DNA of 64,000 nt. Source: Streptomyces sp. TP-A0874. Its GTDB lineage: Bacteria > Actinomycetota > Actinomycetes > Streptomycetales > Streptomycetaceae. Both the position numbers and the translations under genes were made by a program. The stretch is from positions 434,001-498,000 of the forward strand of contig NZ_BBZK01000004.1 of NCBI RefSeq assembly GCF_001748085.1. Direction: 5' to 3'. Below the pieces are notes generated by a model that worked only from the letters and a program-made list of their open reading frames with translations, did no database searches and was not told the origin of the DNA. Shown here one piece after another: positions 61,341 to 64,000 of the stretch. The first letter of the stretch is position 1, and each line of letters begins with the position of its first letter.

Positions 61341-62195
61341 TCATCGGACGGCGTCCTGGGGAATCTCCCCGCGGAACCGCCCGTCCTCCCCTCCCCCCGG
61401 GGCCCCGAGGAGGCGGGCCATCGCCTCGTCGAGCCGCCGCCGGAGCGCGGCGGTGTCCGGGGCCAACGCGCTGAACAGCGCCCCCCGCCCGGGAAGTTCC
61501 ATCAGCGCCCCCTCCGGACCGCGCAGGTCCGCGGCGAGGGCGCCCCCGCTCCGCACGGCCGGGTCGACCACGAGCAGGGTCCCGGTGGTCCGCAGGCCCC
61601 CGGTGACGGCCGGCCCGTCCCAGCCCGGGGCCGGTGGTCCCGCCCGGAACTCCTGGTCGTAGAGCGGACGCTCCCCGCAGAGGACGCGCAGCCGCTGCCG
61701 GTACGCGCCCGGGCGCTCACCGTGCCGGCCGAAGAGCACCTCCTCCCGTACGACGATCCGGGCGGCGGGGTCCAGTGCGATCCGGACGTCCGTGAGGTGG
61801 CGGCAGCCCTCGGCGGCGATGGCCGGCTCCGGGAGCCAGGCCAGCGCCGCGCCCGCGCCCACCCGGATGCGGATCTCGAGCCGCGACTCCCCTCCGCGGG
61901 GACCGGGGAGGAGCAGCGTCGAGGAGACCTCTCCCAGGTAGAGGGCGCTCCCGGCCCCCACGCGCACCTCCAGGCGCAGCCGGTCGCCACCGAGCGGCCC
62001 GGCCGCACCGGCGGTCAGATGGACGGCGGCGGGTTCGGTCTCCCGGCACACCCAGTCGGAGGCGGGGCCCGGAGCCAGCGGTGAGGTGCTGCGGAGCATC
62101 AGCGGCCAGCCCGAGCGCAGTTCCACGACGCGCGTACGCGCCCTGCCGTTGCCGGGGGCGGCCTCCGTGGCGAGCCGTGCCGACGCCTTCTGCAC
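61341..62195 (-). CDS. ureD: Urease accessory protein UreD
   Basis: A 284-residue chaperone that, with UreF and UreG, loads nickel into apo-urease. 'RSTSPLAPGP', 'VHLTAGAAGPLGGDRLRLEV' and 'WLPEPAIAAEGCRHLTDVRI' are typical of actinobacterial UreD, which diverges more than its partners. It follows ureG by nine bases. The start is GTG 62195. It is the last gene of the cluster; 154 bp separate it from the P450 gene. Confidence 0.9.
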   Translation of the reverse strand: MQKASARLATEAAPGNGRARTRVVELRSGWPLMLRSTSPLAPGPASDWVCRETEPAAVHLTAGAAGPLGGDRLRLEVRVGAGSALYLGEVSSTLLLPGPRGGESRLEIRIRVGAGAALAWLPEPAIAAEGCRHLTDVRIALDPAARIVVREEVLFGRHGERPGAYRQRLRVLCGERPLYDQEFRAGPPAPGWDGPAVTGGLRTTGTLLVVDPAVRSGGALAADLRGPEGALMELPGRGALFSALAPDTAALRRRLDEAMARLLGAPGGGEDGRFRGEIPQDAVR

Positions 62196-62204
62196 CCCGC
62201 CTCC

Positions 62205-62903
62205 TCAGCCGCCGACCGCGGCCAGCCGGTCGCGCACCCATGCCGTGACCGGAGCGGCCTGTGGGTCCTCGACGAGGGAGAGGAAGCACACCGGGGCGTC
62301 GCCGCGCTGCGCCTCGGCGTCGCGGGCCATCACCGACAGGTCGGCTCCGACCTGCTCGGCCAGGTCCGTCTTGTTGATGACGAGCAGGTCCGAGGTGATG
62401 ACTCCCGGACCACCCTTCCGCGGGACCTTGTCCCCGCCGGCGACGTCGACGACGAAGATCTGGTGGTGGACCAGGCCGTGGCTGAAGGTCGCGGTGAGGT
62501 TGTCCCCGCCGCTCTCGATGAGCATCAGGTCGAGCGGCGGAAGGCTCTCTTCGAGGTCCTCGACGGCTTCGAGGTTGGCCGAGATGTCGTCGCGGATGGC
62601 GGTGTGCGGACAGCAGCCGGTCTCGACGGCCCGTACGCGTTCGGTGGGCAGGACGCCGTTGCGCAGCAGGAAGTCGGCGTCCTCGGTGGTGTAGATGTCG
62701 TTGGTGACGACGGCGAGCCGGGCTTCGCCGGCGAGCGCGCGGCACAGCGCGGCGACGAGAGCGGTCTTGCCGGAACCGACCGGGCCGCCCAGCCCGATGC
62801 GCAGCGGCCGTCCGGGGGTGTGCGGGAGCCGACCCGGCGCATGGTCCGGATCGGGGTGGGCGTGTGTGTGCTGTTCGACTTCTTCGGTGGTTTCAGGACG
62901 CAA
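62205..62903 (-). CDS. ureG: Urease accessory GTPase UreG
   Basis: A 232-residue nickel-delivering GTPase. It has the P-loop '[17 protein letters not shown]', '[15 protein letters not shown]', the nickel-binding CPH in '[14 protein letters not shown]', '[13 protein letters not shown]' and '[14 protein letters not shown]'. The N-terminal 30 residues are His-rich ('[16 protein letters not shown]') and may store nickel. The start is TTG 62903, eight bases after GGGAGG, inside the end of ureF. Confidence 0.93.
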   Translation of the reverse strand: MRPETTEEVEQHTHAHPDPDHAPGRLPHTPGRPLRIGLGGPVGSGKTALVAALCRALAGEARLAVVTNDIYTTEDADFLLRNGVLPTERVRAVETGCCPHTAIRDDISANLEAVEDLEESLPPLDLMLIESGGDNLTATFSHGLVHHQIFVVDVAGGDKVPRKGGPGVITSDLLVINKTDLAEQVGADLSVMARDAEAQRGDAPVCFLSLVEDPQAAPVTAWVRDRLAAVGG

Positions 62904-63600
62904 AGAGACGCACCTCCCAGGCGGCGTGTACTTCGGCGGAGACGTCGAGCAGCGGAGCACCGTAGGCGGGCAGTTCCGCCGGCGGGGCGTCGGCGAGTGC
63001 GGTGGCCGCCACGGCGAGGTCGTCCAGCGCCGGGGCGAGTCGGGCGAGTACGGAGTGCACGGCGTACGGGTCCAGCCCCAGCAGCCGCACGGCCGCCGTG
63101 GCCGGCCCGGCGGCGGCCTCGTGCAGTGCGGCGGCCGCGGCCGCGCCGGGGGTGAGGCCGAGGACGGCGGCAGTCACCCCCAGGACGACCGGCTGGTGCG
63201 GTCCCTCGGGCAGGGCTCCGGCCAGCGCGTCGAGGCGCGGATCGGGCCGTACCGCGCGGGAGGCCCGCAGGAGTTGGCGCCCGAGTCTCCGGGAGGTGTC
63301 CCGGAGTGCGGGAGCCGGGGTGCGCGCGCCGAACTCGGCGTCCAGTTCGATGATCCGCGCCGGGAGGCCGGGGCCGCGGCCGGCCCCCGCGCACGCGGCG
63401 GCGGTGAAGGCGGCGGTGGTCGCGCCGCTCGTGGCGACGCGACCGCGGAGGAACCCCTCAAGGCTGCGTGTGTCCCACACCTGCTTGGCGGAGACCGCCG
63501 CCTCCAGGCCGCCGGAGTGGGCGTGGCTGCCGGCGGGGAAGCGCCCGTCCGCGACGAGCAGCAGGGCCGCCAGCCCCGGCGCGCCGGCCTCGTCCGCCAT
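62893..63600 (-). CDS. ureF: Urease accessory protein UreF
   Basis: A 235-residue, nearly all-helical protein that links UreD and UreG during nickel insertion. '[20 protein letters not shown]' near the start is the family signature, and the Ala-rich body is normal for high-GC hosts. It starts at ATG 63600, one base after the ureC stop, and overlaps ureG by 11 bp. Confidence 0.9.
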   Translation of the reverse strand: MADEAGAPGLAALLLVADGRFPAGSHAHSGGLEAAVSAKQVWDTRSLEGFLRGRVATSGATTAAFTAAACAGAGRGPGLPARIIELDAEFGARTPAPALRDTSRRLGRQLLRASRAVRPDPRLDALAGALPEGPHQPVVLGVTAAVLGLTPGAAAAAALHEAAAGPATAAVRLLGLDPYAVHSVLARLAPALDDLAVAATALADAPPAELPAYGAPLLDVSAEVHAAWEVRLFAS

Positions 63601-63601
63601 G

Positions 63602-64000
63602 TCAGTAGAGGAAGTAGCGGTGCGTCATGGGCAGTTCGGTGGCCGGCTCGTGGTCGACGACCTGTCCGTCGATGCGGACGGTGAAGGTGTCCGGGTCGAC
63701 CTCGATGGAGGGCAGGGCGTCGTTCTCCGGGAGGTCGGCCTTCGTACGCCCGCGCATGTTCTCCACCGGGACCAGTTTCCGGTCGACCGCCAGCCGGTCG
63801 GCGATCCCGTCCTCGATCGCCGCCGGTGCGACGAACGCCACGCTGGTGGCCGCGGCGGCCCGGGTCTGGACGTTGTAGCCCATCCTGGGCAGCACCGGCT
63901 GCGGGGTCGGAACGGCACCGTTCGGGTCGCCGAGGAGCGCCATCGCCGGCATGCCGGACTTGTAGACGGCCGTCGGCCTCACGCCGAAGAGCGAGGGCTC
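63602..64000 (-). CDS. ureC: Urease alpha subunit, C-terminal end (5' end outside window)
   Basis: The frame is open to the right edge. The 132 visible residues are the end of the catalytic nickel subunit: '[20 protein letters not shown]', '[20 protein letters not shown]', '[20 protein letters not shown]' and the final '[11 protein letters not shown]'. The active-site His and carbamylated Lys lie outside the window. With ureF, ureG and ureD it shows the usual ureC-F-G-D order. Confidence 0.93.
   Translation of the reverse strand, partial: EPSLFGVRPTAVYKSGMPAMALLGDPNGAVPTPQPVLPRMGYNVQTRAAAATSVAFVAPAAIEDGIADRLAVDRKLVPVENMRGRTKADLPENDALPSIEVDPDTFTVRIDGQVVDHEPATELPMTHRYFLY

Noticed and set aside
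1..64000. Biosynthetic gene cluster around the cytochrome P450 and CrtI-like oxidoreductase
   Set aside because: Neither has a ferredoxin, polyketide, peptide or terpene synthase gene as neighbour; they are isolated genes.

Overview
The window is high-GC actinobacterial chromosome, almost certainly Streptomyces or a close relative. Nearly every codon ends in G or C. The gene content is typical of the group: an Rv2578c-type radical SAM protein, the psd-pssA pair, the 'MSTY...' ROK glucokinase, a six-gene Mrp antiporter operon and a urease cluster. Many genes overlap by ATGA or GTGA, and several start without a ribosome binding site. I saw no rRNA, tRNA or CRISPR array.

Layout. 1-3 kb: end of an S9 peptidase, an SRPBCC protein and a radical SAM protein. 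3-7.6 kb: an inserted, visibly less GC-rich island. It carries a tyrosine recombinase, a small HTH protein and a third zinc-ribbon/recombinase gene broken by at least four frameshifts, followed by two orphan immunity-type genes (DUF3885-like and YrhB/Imm35-like). 7.8-12.7 kb: a HEAT-repeat protein, a TetR regulator, an HpcH/HpaI CoA lyase, a decayed acyl-CoA dehydrogenase and psd-pssA. This looks like a shrunken ethylmalonyl-CoA gene cluster. 12.8-19.2 kb: glycerate kinase, Nudix hydrolase, an alkylation-repair pair (Ada-AlkA fusion and Ogt), a phytoene-dehydrogenase-like oxidoreductase and an inositol-phosphatase-like protein. 19.4-26 kb: Mrp Na+/H+ antiporter genes A(B)-C-D-E-F-G.

27-37 kb holds the most distinctive locus. 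An IclR regulator is divergent from ten tightly coupled genes: an SsuABC/NMT1-type importer, an IlvD-type Fe-S dehydratase, a lactonase-like alpha/beta hydrolase, an FAD oxidoreductase, both halves of an aconitase X enzyme and an SDR. It looks like a complete uptake-and-degradation pathway for an unknown hydroxy or sugar acid. Tandem 17-bp repeats lie between regulator and operon.

37-47 kb: secreted gamma-glutamyltransferase, a membrane-anchored protein, a thiol-redox module (CPVC membrane protein, DsbA-like protein, CcdA), a GDSL hydrolase, exonuclease III, an MBL-fold protein and a carboxymuconolactone-decarboxylase-like protein. 47-54 kb: ROK glucokinase with a membrane partner, a ribose-type ABC importer, and a GntR regulator divergent from a Gfo/Idh dehydrogenase; a 162-bp MITE-like element abuts the latter's stop codon. 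54-59.7 kb: a second catabolic cluster with IclR regulator, PDC-hydrolase-like amidohydrolase, SDR, CMD-family protein and DctA. 59.9-64 kb: a cytochrome P450 and urease genes ureC(partial)-F-G-D, running into the right edge.
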